From Fictibacillus phosphorivorans (GTDB lineage: Bacteria > Bacillota > Bacilli > Bacillales > Fictibacillaceae), in contig NZ_JAMBOR010000016.1 in NCBI RefSeq assembly GCF_023715845.1, positions 23,772 through 87,771 on the forward strand: a stretch of 64,000 nt of DNA, read 5' to 3'. Below the pieces are notes generated by a model that was not told the origin of the DNA, ran no database searches, and was given only the letters and a program-made list of their open reading frames with translations. Of the stretch, positions 54,568 to 64,000 are shown piece by piece; the stretch's first letter is position 1; the number at the start of each line of letters is the position of its first letter. The position numbers and the translations under genes are program-made.

Positions 54568-56094
54568 ATGGGCGTAATGGATTTTTTGATGCAAGGGTTT
54601 CAAACAGCCATACAACCTCAAAACCTATTCTTTGCTTTTATAGGTGTATTAATTGGAACGGCTGTCGGGGTGCTTCCGGGTATCGGCCCAATGAGCGGAG
54701 TGGCACTACTTATACCTGTAACGGCAACATTAACGGGTGGTATGGAGCCATCCGCTGCCGCTACTAGTTCGATTATTTTATTAGCAGGAGTCTATTATGG
54801 TGCGATGTATGGAGGTTCTACCACATCCATCCTGCTGAATACACCAGGTGAGTCATCATCTGTAGTGACGACTTTAGACGGCTTTCAAATGGCAAAACAA
54901 GGACGTGCAGGAGCAGCATTGTCAATTGCGGCCATCGGGTCATTCGTAGCAGGTATCGTATCCATTGTTGGATTAGCACTGCTCGCAAATCCGCTTTCTG
55001 AAATGGCTTTAAAATTTGGACCAGCTGAGTATTTTTCATTAATGCTGTTAGGACTTGCTGCAGTTAGTGGTCTTGCGGGAAGTTCGATCACGAAAGCCTG
55101 GATGATGACAGTAACTGGACTGCTTCTCGCAACAGTTGGTATTGATGCTGTTTCAGGTGTTGCACGCTTCACCTATGACATTCCGGTCCTTTTTGGAGGA
55201 CTTGAATTTTTAACAGTAGCTGTAGGGTTGTTTGCTCTAGGAGAAGTCTTCAAAACGATTCTCCATAAAGAAGATGATGCAGAAAATATAGCAAAAGTAG
55301 GTAGAGTTATACCTTCTAAACAAGATTTTAAAGAGAGTGCCGCACCAATTGCACGTGGATCGATTCTTGGTTTTTTCGTTGGGGTCCTTCCGGGTGCAGG
55401 AGCAACATTAGCTTCATTCTTTTCGTATATTGCTGAAAAGAAAATAAGTAAAACTCCTGAAAAATTCGGAAAAGGTGCCATTGCTGGGGTGGCAGCGCCA
55501 GAATCAGCGAACAATGCAGCTTCTGGAGGCGCTATGATCCCGCTATTGACTCTTGGTATTCCTGGTTCCGGTACAACTGCAATCTTAATGGGAGCCCTCA
55601 TCATGTACAATATACAGCCTGGTCCGTTATTGTTCAGTGACCATCCCGATGTAGCTTGGGGGCTTATTGCAAGCATGTTTATCGGGAATTTAATGCTATT
55701 AATCTTAAATATGCCTCTCGTAAAAGTGTTTGCTAAGATTATCGAAACACCTCCTAAGTATCTGCTGCCTATCATTATTGCGATATCGGTTTTCGGGGTT
55801 TATGCGGTCCAAGTAACAACCTTTGACCTTTATTTATTAATTGGATTTGGTTTAGCAGGGTATTTATTGGCAAAGAACGATTATCCATTGGCACCTCTTG
55901 TTCTTGGTCTTGTATTGGGACCGATGATCGAAAATAACATGAGACGTGCGTTAACGACATCAAATGGTGACTTTATGGTGTTTATACAACATCCGATCTC
56001 CGCTATTTTTCTGATCTGTTCCGTCTTATGGATTTTAATCCCATTCTTACTGAAGTTAAAAGGTAAAGATGTAGTTGTCAACGTGGAAGGATAA
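54568..56094 (+). CDS. tctA: Tripartite tricarboxylate transporter, large membrane subunit
   Basis: 508 residues, about 12 helices. Typical TctA motifs are GTAVGVLPGIGPMSGVALL near residue 28, YGGSTTSILLNTPGE, FFVGVLPGAGATLASFFSY and the second GIPGSGTTAILMGAL, the repeated glycine-proline loops of the two halves. Main channel for tricarboxylate uptake coupled to an ion gradient. ATG follows AGGAGG. Terminator-like hairpin after it separates transporter and sensor genes, perhaps incompletely. Confidence 0.95.
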   Translation: MGVMDFLMQGFQTAIQPQNLFFAFIGVLIGTAVGVLPGIGPMSGVALLIPVTATLTGGMEPSAAATSSIILLAGVYYGAMYGGSTTSILLNTPGESSSVVTTLDGFQMAKQGRAGAALSIAAIGSFVAGIVSIVGLALLANPLSEMALKFGPAEYFSLMLLGLAAVSGLAGSSITKAWMMTVTGLLLATVGIDAVSGVARFTYDIPVLFGGLEFLTVAVGLFALGEVFKTILHKEDDAENIAKVGRVIPSKQDFKESAAPIARGSILGFFVGVLPGAGATLASFFSYIAEKKISKTPEKFGKGAIAGVAAPESANNAASGGAMIPLLTLGIPGSGTTAILMGALIMYNIQPGPLLFSDHPDVAWGLIASMFIGNLMLLILNMPLVKVFAKIIETPPKYLLPIIIAISVFGVYAVQVTTFDLYLLIGFGLAGYLLAKNDYPLAPLVLGLVLGPMIENNMRRALTTSNGDFMVFIQHPISAIFLICSVLWILIPFLLKLKGKDVVVNVEG

Positions 56095-56108
56095 AACAAG
56101 AGTGAAAG

Positions 56109-56145
56109 AGAAGACTTTCTAAACCAAGAAAGTCTTTTCTTATTT
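56109..56145 (+). terminator. Terminator-like hairpin between tctA and citS
   Basis: The stem AGAAGACTTTCT / AGAAAGTCTTTTCT has loop AAACCA; the tail is T-rich but interrupted, so partial read-through into the sensor gene is possible. Confidence 0.68.
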
Positions 56146-56158
56146 CAGGGGGAAATCA

Positions 56159-57730
56159 ATGAAACTGCAAACAAAGTTAATCCTCATCAGCTGCTCCCTC
56201 ATTTTTTTAGTAGTTTTAATCTTAGCCGTTCTGTTCCAAACAATGTTTGTTAACACTATTAAAGATCAGATCGGTCAAAGAGCGCTGAGTGTAGCTAATA
56301 CGGTTAGCAGCAATCCATTAGTGATCGAAGCATTTGAAGAAGAAAATCCATCACAAAAAATTCAGCCTTATGCTGAAGAAATTAGAAAGAAGACAGGCGC
56401 GCAGTATGTTGTGGTAGGAAACAAGGCAGGAATCCGTTATTCGCATCCTCTTTCAGACCGTATCGGAAAAAAGATGGTAGGCGGCGATAACGATTTCGCC
56501 TTAGCAGGTGAAACAAGTATTACAGAAGCAACCGGATCTCTTGGACCTGCAGTTAGAGGGAAAGCACCAATCATGGACAGTGAGGGAGAAGTTATTGGAC
56601 TCGTTTCCGTCGGTTTTTTGACGACGAGTATAAATGAGATCATATGGCCCTATAAACTCAAGATTTTACTTTTTGGAATACTGACTCTTCTTTTAGGAAT
56701 TGTAGGTTCCGTATTAATAGCAAACGGCGTTAAAAAAGCAACACATGGTTTAGAACCGAAAGAGATTGGATTATTGTACAAAGAAAAAAGTGCTATTCTT
56801 GAAGCAATCAGAGAAGGTGTTATCGCCATCAACCGTGAAGGTCATATAACAATCGCTAATCATACCGCCTTACAAATGCTAGGAAGAGATAGAGACGATC
56901 TAACAGGAAGAAATATCTTAGAGGCTATTCCGAACACTCGACTTTTAGATGTGATAGCAACTGGCAAGAGTGAGTTTGATGAACAGATGAAGCTAGGAAA
57001 CAGTCATGTTGTTGCCAATCGTGTTCCTATTTCGGATGATAAAGGTGAAGTTATAGGAGCTGTAGCTACATTCCGAAACAAAAACGAACTATATAGACTT
57101 AACGAAGAACTTGCACAAGTAAAAGGATATAGTGAAGGGTTGCGTGCACAAACGCACGAGTTCTCAAATAAATTGTATTTAATCTCAGGATTAATACAAT
57201 TAGGTTCGTATCAAGAAGCACTCGATGTAATCTCAAAGGAATCAGATAACCATCAAAGCTTCGGTAAGTTTATCATGAGTCGAATTTCTGATCCTTATAT
57301 CGGCGGATTGCTTATTGGAAAGTTTAATCGCTCCATTGAACGTAAAGTTCCTTTTTTAATGGATCGCTCTAGTCAGTTTAAAGATATTCCTGAAGCAATA
57401 GATCGACAATTACTTGTAACGATCATTGGAAACTTAGTAGATAATGCCATGGATGCAGCTGTCAAAAACAGTGAAAGTGAAAACGGAGTTCAAATCTATC
57501 TTTCCGATATGGGGAACCAATTATTAATTGAGGTCGAAGATTATGGAGAAGGAATTTCGTCTTCAATCGCTAATAAGTTATACCAAAAGGGATTTTCGAC
57601 AAAAGGGTCAGATCGAGGTTATGGATTATACCTCGTTTATCAATCGGTGAAACAATTAAATGGTGAAATTTTTTACGAAAGAACCAAAGTGGGCTCAACC
57701 CTGTTTACTGTTATGATCCCGAAAGAATAG
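56159..57730 (+). CDS. citS: CitA/DcuS-family sensor histidine kinase
   Basis: 523 residues. Helix at 8-30, extracytoplasmic PAS-like sensor (about 35-160, AVRGKAPIMDSEGEVIGLV), helix at 165-190, cytoplasmic PAS (about 210-310), then kinase core. The phospho-acceptor is His333 (RAQTHEFSNKL), and ATPase motifs are NLVDNAMDA, EDYGEGI and RGYGLYL. This is the carboxylate-sensing family that includes CitS and DctS. Its position after tctCBA suggests it senses the transported tricarboxylate. ATG follows GGGGGAAA. Confidence 0.9.
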   Translation: MKLQTKLILISCSLIFLVVLILAVLFQTMFVNTIKDQIGQRALSVANTVSSNPLVIEAFEEENPSQKIQPYAEEIRKKTGAQYVVVGNKAGIRYSHPLSDRIGKKMVGGDNDFALAGETSITEATGSLGPAVRGKAPIMDSEGEVIGLVSVGFLTTSINEIIWPYKLKILLFGILTLLLGIVGSVLIANGVKKATHGLEPKEIGLLYKEKSAILEAIREGVIAINREGHITIANHTALQMLGRDRDDLTGRNILEAIPNTRLLDVIATGKSEFDEQMKLGNSHVVANRVPISDDKGEVIGAVATFRNKNELYRLNEELAQVKGYSEGLRAQTHEFSNKLYLISGLIQLGSYQEALDVISKESDNHQSFGKFIMSRISDPYIGGLLIGKFNRSIERKVPFLMDRSSQFKDIPEAIDRQLLVTIIGNLVDNAMDAAVKNSESENGVQIYLSDMGNQLLIEVEDYGEGISSSIANKLYQKGFSTKGSDRGYGLYLVYQSVKQLNGEIFYERTKVGSTLFTVMIPKE

Positions 57731-57744
57731 AGGTTAACAACATC

Positions 57745-58437
57745 ATGCGTTCATGGGAAGTATTTATTGTTGAAGACGACATCAGAATCGCAGAGATTAA
57801 CCGTAGATTCGTAGAAAAGATTGATGGTTTCTCTGTATGCGGCATTGCCCTAAATGAGGAAGAAGCAAAAGAGCAAATCACGATCCTTAAACCAGACCTC
57901 GTAATTTTAGACATCTATTTTCCAGATATGAATGGTCTAGACTTATTACGCTGGATTCGAAGCGAATTTCGGGGAATTGAAGTAATCATGGTAACAGCAG
58001 CAACCGAAGCGGAAACATTAAAAAGTGCATTAGAAGATGGAATCTTTGATTATATTGTAAAACCGGTTATTTTCCAAAGATTTAAAGAAACCTTATTAAA
58101 ATTCCATGAATATAAATCATCCATCCAACAGTTAGCGGCTTCAAGTGAAGTAAATCAAAGTATAATAGACGCTGTCTTTAAAAGAGAAAAGTCTGAAAGT
58201 AACAGGACGGGATTATTACCAAAGGGAATTGACAAAATTACATTAGATAAAGTCATGTCTATGCTAACAAGTACTCAAACCGGCTACACAGCAGAAGACC
58301 TCGGCCAGCTGATTGGGGTAAGCCGTACAACCGCTAGAAGGTATTTAGAGTACTTAGTCTCTGAACAAAAAGTCTCTGCCGACATTTCCTACGGAGGGGT
58401 TGGACGGCCAGAACGAATCTATAAATATAGGAAATAG
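57745..58437 (+). CDS. citT: CitB/CitT-family response regulator
   Basis: 230 residues. Receiver domain with Asp11/Asp12 acid pocket and phosphorylatable Asp56 (LVILDIYFPDMNG), then a linker and a C-terminal helix-turn-helix (EDLGQLIGVSRTTARRYLEY). This domain pair is specific to CitA/DcuS partner regulators. It should activate tctCBA, analogous to CitT control of citM in B. subtilis. It starts 14 bases after citS; ATG follows AGAGGT. Confidence 0.9.
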   Translation: MRSWEVFIVEDDIRIAEINRRFVEKIDGFSVCGIALNEEEAKEQITILKPDLVILDIYFPDMNGLDLLRWIRSEFRGIEVIMVTAATEAETLKSALEDGIFDYIVKPVIFQRFKETLLKFHEYKSSIQQLAASSEVNQSIIDAVFKREKSESNRTGLLPKGIDKITLDKVMSMLTSTQTGYTAEDLGQLIGVSRTTARRYLEYLVSEQKVSADISYGGVGRPERIYKYRK

Positions 58438-58458
58438 AGAAGTCAAATAAGTTTATAG

Positions 58459-58490
58459 AACAATCTCTCTATAGAGAGGTTGTTTTCTTT
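58459..58490 (+). terminator. Terminator after citT
   Basis: The 10-bp stem AACAATCTCT / AGAGGTTGTT (one G-U) has a 6-base loop followed by TTCTTT. Confidence 0.85.
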
Positions 58491-58569
58491 ATGTGATAAA
58501 AACTCGTAACCATTCCTTCATTTATGTATAATAACGTTATAGATTCAAAGTTGAAAGAGAGTGAATAGA

Positions 58570-59289
58570 ATGGGTCGTAAATGGAATAACATTAAAGAAA
58601 AAAAGGCATCAAAAGACGCAAATACGAGTAGGATTTACGCGAAATTCGGTCGTGAAATTTACGTTGCAGCAAAGCAGGGCGAACCTGATCCAGAATTAAA
58701 TCAATCATTAAAAGTTGTTCTGGAGCGGGCAAAAACATACAATGTACCAAAAGCGATCATTGACCGCGCCATTGAAAAAGCAAAAGGAGGCTCGGATGAA
58801 AATTATGATGAGCTCCGCTATGAAGGCTTCGGTCCAAATGGTTCCATGATTATTGTTGATACACTTACAAATAATGTAAATCGCACAGTAGCTGAAGTAC
58901 GTTCAGCATTTAATAAAAACGGCGGAAACATGGGTGTCTCCGGTGCTGTGTCTTATATGTTTGATGCTACAGCAGTAATCGGACTCGAGGGCAAATCTGC
59001 CGATGAAGTACTTGAATTATTAATGGAAGCCGATCTCGATGTTCGCGATGTTATCGAAGAAGGTGATTCTGTTATCGTTTATGCAGAACCTGATCAGTTC
59101 CATGCAGTACAACAGGTCTTTAAAGAGGTTGGCATAACAGATTTTACAGTAGCTGAACTAACAATGCTTGCACAAAACGACGTAACTCTTCCTGAAGATG
59201 CACAAGCCCAGTTCGAGAAGCTGGTCGATGCGTTAGAAGACCTTGAAGACGTTCAACAAGTGTATCACAACGTGGATTTAGGCGAATAA
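58570..59289 (+). CDS. yeeI: YebC/TACO1-family protein YeeI
   Basis: 239 residues, identical in length to B. subtilis YeeI and starting [16 protein letters not shown] as it does. YebC/TACO1 proteins bind DNA or act at the ribosome to help translation of difficult sequences; YeeI is the less studied Bacillus paralogue. Conserved blocks include [13 protein letters not shown] and [17 protein letters not shown]. The start is ATG at 58570; a GTG three codons upstream is inside the SD. Monocistronic; convergent with bdbC. Confidence 0.93.
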   Translation: MGRKWNNIKEKKASKDANTSRIYAKFGREIYVAAKQGEPDPELNQSLKVVLERAKTYNVPKAIIDRAIEKAKGGSDENYDELRYEGFGPNGSMIIVDTLTNNVNRTVAEVRSAFNKNGGNMGVSGAVSYMFDATAVIGLEGKSADEVLELLMEADLDVRDVIEEGDSVIVYAEPDQFHAVQQVFKEVGITDFTVAELTMLAQNDVTLPEDAQAQFEKLVDALEDLEDVQQVYHNVDLGE

Positions 59290-59296
59290 AAAGAAG

Positions 59297-59346
59297 AAAC
59301 TGACTCAACAAGGGATGAAATCTTTCTTTGGGAGTCAGTTTTTCTT
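59297..59346 (+). terminator. Terminator after yeeI (TGACTC-type hairpin)
   Basis: The 10-bp stem AAACTGACTC / GAGTCAGTTT has a ~25-base loop that can pair further in part, followed by TTTCTTTG. It shares the CTGACTC core of the hairpin at 34975. Confidence 0.78.
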
Positions 59347-59393
59347 TGTTTAGGGATGTTTTTTTCGGCTCATAAGGTGAAAATGAGGTTTTT

Positions 59394-59532
59394 TGAGCGA
59401 AGATAAAGAATGTTGAGCGAAAGTGGAGTCATTCTGAGCGTACAAAAGGATTTTTGAGCGAAGATCGGCGTGTTTGAGCGTAACTAACGTTTTTTGAGCG
59501 AACATGTAAGAAATAAAAAAACACGTACCGTA
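59394..59532. repeat. Modular intergenic repeat, six-unit copy with regular 20-bp period
   Basis: Heads TGAGCGA or TGAGCGT/TGAGCGAA begin at 59394, 59414, 59435, 59455, 59475 and 59495. Intervening 12-13 bases vary. The last unit passes into the tail ACATGTAAG...ACACGTACCGTA, the same tail as the copies at 22904 and 35151. Total length 139 bp versus 135 bp for the second copy. No ORF of note. It sits between convergent yeeI and bdbC. Confidence 0.85.
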
Positions 59533-59550
59533 AAAAGCACGTCCTTCAAT

Positions 59551-59582
59551 AAAAAGACAGCAACCTTATTTACGTTGCTGTC
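59551..59582 (-). terminator. Terminator of the bdbDC operon
   Basis: The 9-bp stem GACAGCAAC / GTTGCTGTC overlaps the last bdbC codons; on the minus strand it is followed by TTTTTATT. Confidence 0.85.
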
Positions 59583-59973
59583 TCATAATAATCATACAAA
59601 TTGTAATAATGATGAAGGCAATCAATGCTAGTAGCGGGATGGTAATAAAACCGAGCCAGTTGATATATTCTCCAGAGCATGGCACTCCTGAGGTGCAGGT
59701 CTCAAAAGCCCTCAATGCAGGAATCTTTTGCAGAGCATAATGATAACCTGATACTAACATTCCCAGAACAGATAATGGCAAGACATATCGGTTAATTTTA
59801 TGATCTTGATGATAAAAGGCAATTCCTAAAAGAATAACCAAGGGATACATGAGAATACGCTGATACCAGCAAAACGTGCAAGGTACAAACTGAAGAACTT
59901 CGCTAAAATACAAACTTCCAAGGGTTGCGATTACAGATAATAACCAGGCGATCAACAAGGGTTTACTCGTCAC
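59566..59973 (-). CDS. bdbC: Disulfide bond formation protein BdbC (DsbB-like)
   Basis: 135 residues, four helices. Two extracytoplasmic cysteine pairs: Cys32-Cys35 (PCTFCWYQR) and Cys93-Cys99 (TCTSGVPCS), the DsbB arrangement that passes electrons from BdbD to quinone. B. subtilis BdbC is 138 aa. The start is GTG at 59973, two bases after the bdbD stop; AAGGAG lies within bdbD. Second gene of the bdbDC operon, needed in B. subtilis for competence pseudopilin and other disulfides. Confidence 0.94.
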   Translation of the reverse strand: MTSKPLLIAWLLSVIATLGSLYFSEVLQFVPCTFCWYQRILMYPLVILLGIAFYHQDHKINRYVLPLSVLGMLVSGYHYALQKIPALRAFETCTSGVPCSGEYINWLGFITIPLLALIAFIIITICMIIMRQQRK

Positions 59974-59975
59974 CT

Positions 59976-60680
59976 TTATTTACTCTCCTTCTCCGCTTCT
60001 TCAACCATCTTCTGAAGATCTCCAAATGAATTTCCTTCGAACTTTTTACCATTTACAAAAAGGGTCGGTGTACCTGTTACACCAAGGTCATTAACAAGAG
60101 CTTCGTCTGTATTGACAGCCTTTTCAGACGCATCATCTTTAAAATGATCCTTAACTTTTTTTACATCTCCATCATTTGCCACTTCACTTAAAGTATCATT
60201 AAGAAACTTCTCTGTGAATATATCTTTTTTCTCTAGACTTACATCATCAGGCTGCTTTTCATAGAGTAGCTTGTGAAACTTCCAAAACGTATCGTTTCCT
60301 AATTCTCGATAAACCGTTTCACCATAGAGAGCTGATCTTTCTGAATCCACATTAATAAAAGGATAGTTTAGAAAATAAAATTTAACTTTTCCTGTCTGAA
60401 TCAATTCTTTATCGATCAAAGGAAAAAATGATTCGTTGAAGTTTTTACAAACAGGACATTTATAATCTCCAAATTCTATGATGTTTACGGGGGCTTTTTC
60501 TTCACCTAAATAAGGTTGGTTTTTATAATCGATGGCAACTTCATCTTTATTGAAGGTTCCTGTCAACATAAAAATGACTAGTCCAACCGTTATAATGCCG
60601 ATTATGACAAAAAGCCAGACATGAGAATTATTTTTCTTCGACCTTTTCACATTTGGTTTTTTCTTTTTTTGTTTACTCAT
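59976..60680 (-). CDS. bdbD: Thiol-disulfide oxidoreductase BdbD (DsbA-like)
   Basis: 234 residues. Lysine-rich cytoplasmic start, one membrane anchor (about 21-41), then an extracellular DsbA/DsbG-type thioredoxin domain with active site Cys75-Pro-Val-Cys78 (GDYKCPVCKN) and the cis-proline loop GVTGTPTLFV. It introduces disulfides in exported proteins and is reoxidised by BdbC, encoded immediately downstream. ATG follows AGAGGTGA. Confidence 0.94.
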   Translation of the reverse strand: MSKQKKKKPNVKRSKKNNSHVWLFVIIGIITVGLVIFMLTGTFNKDEVAIDYKNQPYLGEEKAPVNIIEFGDYKCPVCKNFNESFFPLIDKELIQTGKVKFYFLNYPFINVDSERSALYGETVYRELGNDTFWKFHKLLYEKQPDDVSLEKKDIFTEKFLNDTLSEVANDGDVKKVKDHFKDDASEKAVNTDEALVNDLGVTGTPTLFVNGKKFEGNSFGDLQKMVEEAEKESK

Positions 60681-60895
60681 CGTTCACCTCTAAGTATGTA
60701 ATAGTAAAAAGAAGTTAAACTATATCGATACTAATATAGCACATTTAAATCAATAAAAAGTAATGATTTAGCTGCCACCGGTATCAGACACCCGTTTAAG
60801 ATCATTATAAAAAAGGTATGCTTACAAAATAAGATTGGACTAGAACCCCTTTATAGCAGACTTAGAATATCAACATGAAAGCCGGTGGTTTTGTA

Positions 60896-61612
60896 ATGAA
60901 AAAACGAGTAATTCTTATTGTGATTAGTGTTTTTGTATTATTAGCAGGTGTAATGATCGTTAAAGCTCTTAGTACCGACGAAGTCGAAGCGACGGCTCTT
61001 GGAGATTCCTTAGCGTACGGATTAGGTGATGCAGATGATAACGGCTACATCGGGGACGTACAGGAAAGGTATGAGGATAAATTAAATAAAAAGCTAGTGG
61101 TTCACGACTATGGCGTTCCAAATGATACAAGCACAGATTTGTTGAAAAGATTATCAAATAAAGAAATTGCCGAGACTGCAAAAAACTCAGACTTTATTTT
61201 AATCAACATAGGAACAAATGATTTCATAAAAAGTACGGATCGATTAACAAAGTTTAATAAGAAAGAGCTTCAGACCAATCAAAAAATTTATAGAGAAAAT
61301 TTAAACATAATTATTAAGAGGGTCCAAAAAAAGAATGCGTCTAAAACCATTTATATTTTAGGCATTTATAATCCAAAAGTAAAATATGCAGATATGTCGG
61401 ATGTCAATGAAGCGATGTTAGATTGGAACCGCTCCACCATCCAAGTTACGAAGGACCATGAAAATGTAGCATTTATCAGGACTGATGATCTTTTTGTAAA
61501 TAAGAACAAGAAAGACTATTTCGCAGATAATCTTCATCCAAATGAAAAAGGATATGCACGAATTGGAAAGAGAGTTTTCGACACCATTAGTATGAATTCA
61601 AACTATAAATAG
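60896..61612 (+). CDS. Membrane-anchored SGNH/GDSL hydrolase
   Basis: 238 residues. N-terminal hydrophobic anchor or signal (VILIVISVFVLLAGVMIV), then SGNH domain with block I GDSLAYG (Ser nucleophile), a block III-type GTNDF and block V DNLHPN (Asp-x-x-His). Resembles B. subtilis YpmR-type secreted lipase/esterases; likely acts on lipid or acyl esters at the cell surface. The start is ATG at 60896 after GCCGGTGG; ATG 60875, seven codons upstream, has no SD. Monocistronic upstream of the xpt leader. Confidence 0.82.
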   Translation: MKKRVILIVISVFVLLAGVMIVKALSTDEVEATALGDSLAYGLGDADDNGYIGDVQERYEDKLNKKLVVHDYGVPNDTSTDLLKRLSNKEIAETAKNSDFILINIGTNDFIKSTDRLTKFNKKELQTNQKIYRENLNIIIKRVQKKNASKTIYILGIYNPKVKYADMSDVNEAMLDWNRSTIQVTKDHENVAFIRTDDLFVNKNKKDYFADNLHPNEKGYARIGKRVFDTISMNSNYK

Positions 61613-61667
61613 ACAAATTTAGGGTTTCTTTTTTGAAATGTTTGCCGTATAATTCATGGTAACTTCA

Positions 61668-61743
61668 TAAGCTCGTATAATCGCAGGGATATGGCCTGCA
61701 AGTTTCTACCAAACCCCCGTAAATGGGTTTGACTACGAGTGAC
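61668..61743 (+). promoter_or_regulatory. Purine riboswitch, guanine/hypoxanthine type
   Basis: The classical core is present: GTATAATCGCAGGGATATGG, CCTGCAAGTTTCTACC, a P3 stem AAACCC/GGGTTT, and GACTACGAG closing P1 against CTCGTA. The specificity base in GACTA is C, which pairs with guanine (adenine riboswitches have T there). It precedes xpt-pbuX, the standard guanine-regulated operon. A TATAAT at 61648-61653 is the likely -10. Confidence 0.96.
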
Positions 61744-61809
61744 GCAAACATTTCCGATCATCCTCATACTGTGGAGGGTGTATTGGGTTATTTCTATTCC
61801 GTTATCTAT

Positions 61810-61857
61810 ACCGGAGGATTGCTTCACTCATTAGAGAGAAGCGATCCTCCGGTTTTT
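61810..61857 (+). terminator. Riboswitch-controlled terminator before xpt
   Basis: The 16-bp stem ACCGGAGGATTGCTTC / GAAGCGATCCTCCGGT (one G-U) has a 12-base loop and TTTTT. ATCCTC at 61760-61765 is complementary to GAGGAT in its left arm and could be part of the antiterminator. Confidence 0.93.
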
Positions 61858-61878
61858 TGTATTTCCGGTTGCTGCTAA

Positions 61879-63833
<1,955 letters not shown>

Positions 63834-63852
63834 TGACACTTTTATAAACTAC

Positions 63853-63915
63853 GAAACGTTCCTATTCAGGAACGTTTCAGCTTGTAGACAAAGTCATGTC
63901 TACAAGCTTTTTTTA
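63853..63915 (+). terminator. Tandem hairpins terminating xpt-pbuX
   Basis: Hairpin one is GAAACGTTCCT / AGGAACGTTTC (11 bp, 63853-63878). Hairpin two is AGCTTGTAGACA / TGTCTACAAGCT (12 bp, 63879-63908) followed by a T-run. The second is the actual terminator. Confidence 0.9.
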
Positions 63916-63957
63916 TTGTACAATTAAAGTAGATAATGTTTGAGGGGAGAAATATAC

Positions 63958-64000
63958 ATGTTATCTAAGCATACTACTGAAGGACGTCACCAAGTAACTC
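63958..64000 (+). CDS. Start of an unidentified gene (3' end outside window)
   Basis: ATG at 63958 follows GAGGGGAG by eight bases and opens a frame (MLSKHTTEGRHQVT) that runs to the window edge. Fourteen codons are too few to name a family. Confidence 0.6.
   Translation, partial: MLSKHTTEGRHQVT

Noticed and set aside
55173..55775. 200-codon antisense open frame within tctA
   Set aside because: Long only because of codon bias on the opposite strand; no SD, no domain, and tctA is unambiguous.
59394..59532. Regular repeats that at first glance look like a mini CRISPR array
   Set aside because: The conserved part is only 7-8 bases, the period is 20 bp, the interior is not spacer-sized, and no cas gene is present in the window.
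60681..60895. 215-bp gap between bdbD and the SGNH hydrolase searched for RNA elements
   Set aside because: AT-rich promoter-like sequence only; no convincing hairpin, riboswitch core or small ORF with SD.

Overview
This 64 kb window is a gene-dense, AT-rich segment of a Gram-positive chromosome, almost certainly from a member of the Bacillaceae. The evidence is strong AGGAGG-type ribosome binding sites, frequent TTG/GTG starts, intrinsic terminators after most transcription units, and many genes whose length and architecture match Bacillus subtilis genes: gltC, gltA, gltB, yjgC-yjgD, tenA, ykoE-ykoD-ykoC, ykoS-ykoT, yeeI, bdbD-bdbC, xpt-pbuX. Order and content are not those of B. subtilis, so a neighbouring genus (for example Fictibacillus-like) is possible, but sequence reading alone cannot settle it. 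No rRNA, tRNA, CRISPR array, phage, transposase or integrase was found.

Layout. 1-2.4 kb: end of an aromatic amino acid operon (tyrA, aroA). 2.5-4.8 kb: PerR-box catalase and a convergent CBS-domain protein. 4.8-6.8 kb: an ABC-F ATPase behind a long leader with a 39-codon small ORF and a terminator, an attenuation arrangement. 6.9-15 kb: Rieske/FAD oxidoreductase, heterodimeric ABC exporter, TspO-like membrane protein, MATE-like flippase. 15-17.8 kb: M24 peptidase, GNAT-like protein, HEPN-CBS fusion. 18-22.7 kb: formate dehydrogenase-like operon with an oxalate/formate-type MFS carrier. 23-30 kb: gltC facing gltAB (glutamate synthase) with a GltC operator between. 30-35 kb: ppaC, then a TPP-riboswitch operon tenA-ykoEDC (thiamine salvage and ECF uptake). 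35-42 kb: small membrane proteins, a hydrolase, an AbrB-family permease, a YczE-like protein, an AAC(6')-like acetyltransferase, an orphan class I GalT. 42-46 kb: glycolipid/wall glycosylation cassette (YkoS, YkoT, GtrA). 46-52.8 kb: MerR/TipA-like regulator with its own operator, AlaX editing protein, permease, acyltransferase, nucleotidyltransferase, E. coli-type SpeD. 53-58.4 kb: tripartite tricarboxylate transporter tctCBA with a perfect cre site and a CitST-type two-component pair. 58.5-64 kb: yeeI, bdbDC thiol oxidases, an SGNH hydrolase, a guanine-riboswitch xpt-pbuX operon, and the first codons of one more gene.

Regulation is unusually legible: PerR box, GltC box, cre, MerR-type 19-bp-spacer promoter, TPP and guanine riboswitches with their terminators, and a putative ribosome-dependent attenuator. 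The most unusual non-coding item is a modular repeat seen three times, always between convergent genes: about 20-bp units headed by TGAGCGAA or TGCGCGAA (six units in each of two copies, one in the third) ending in a conserved inverted-repeat tail that finishes CACGTACCGTA.
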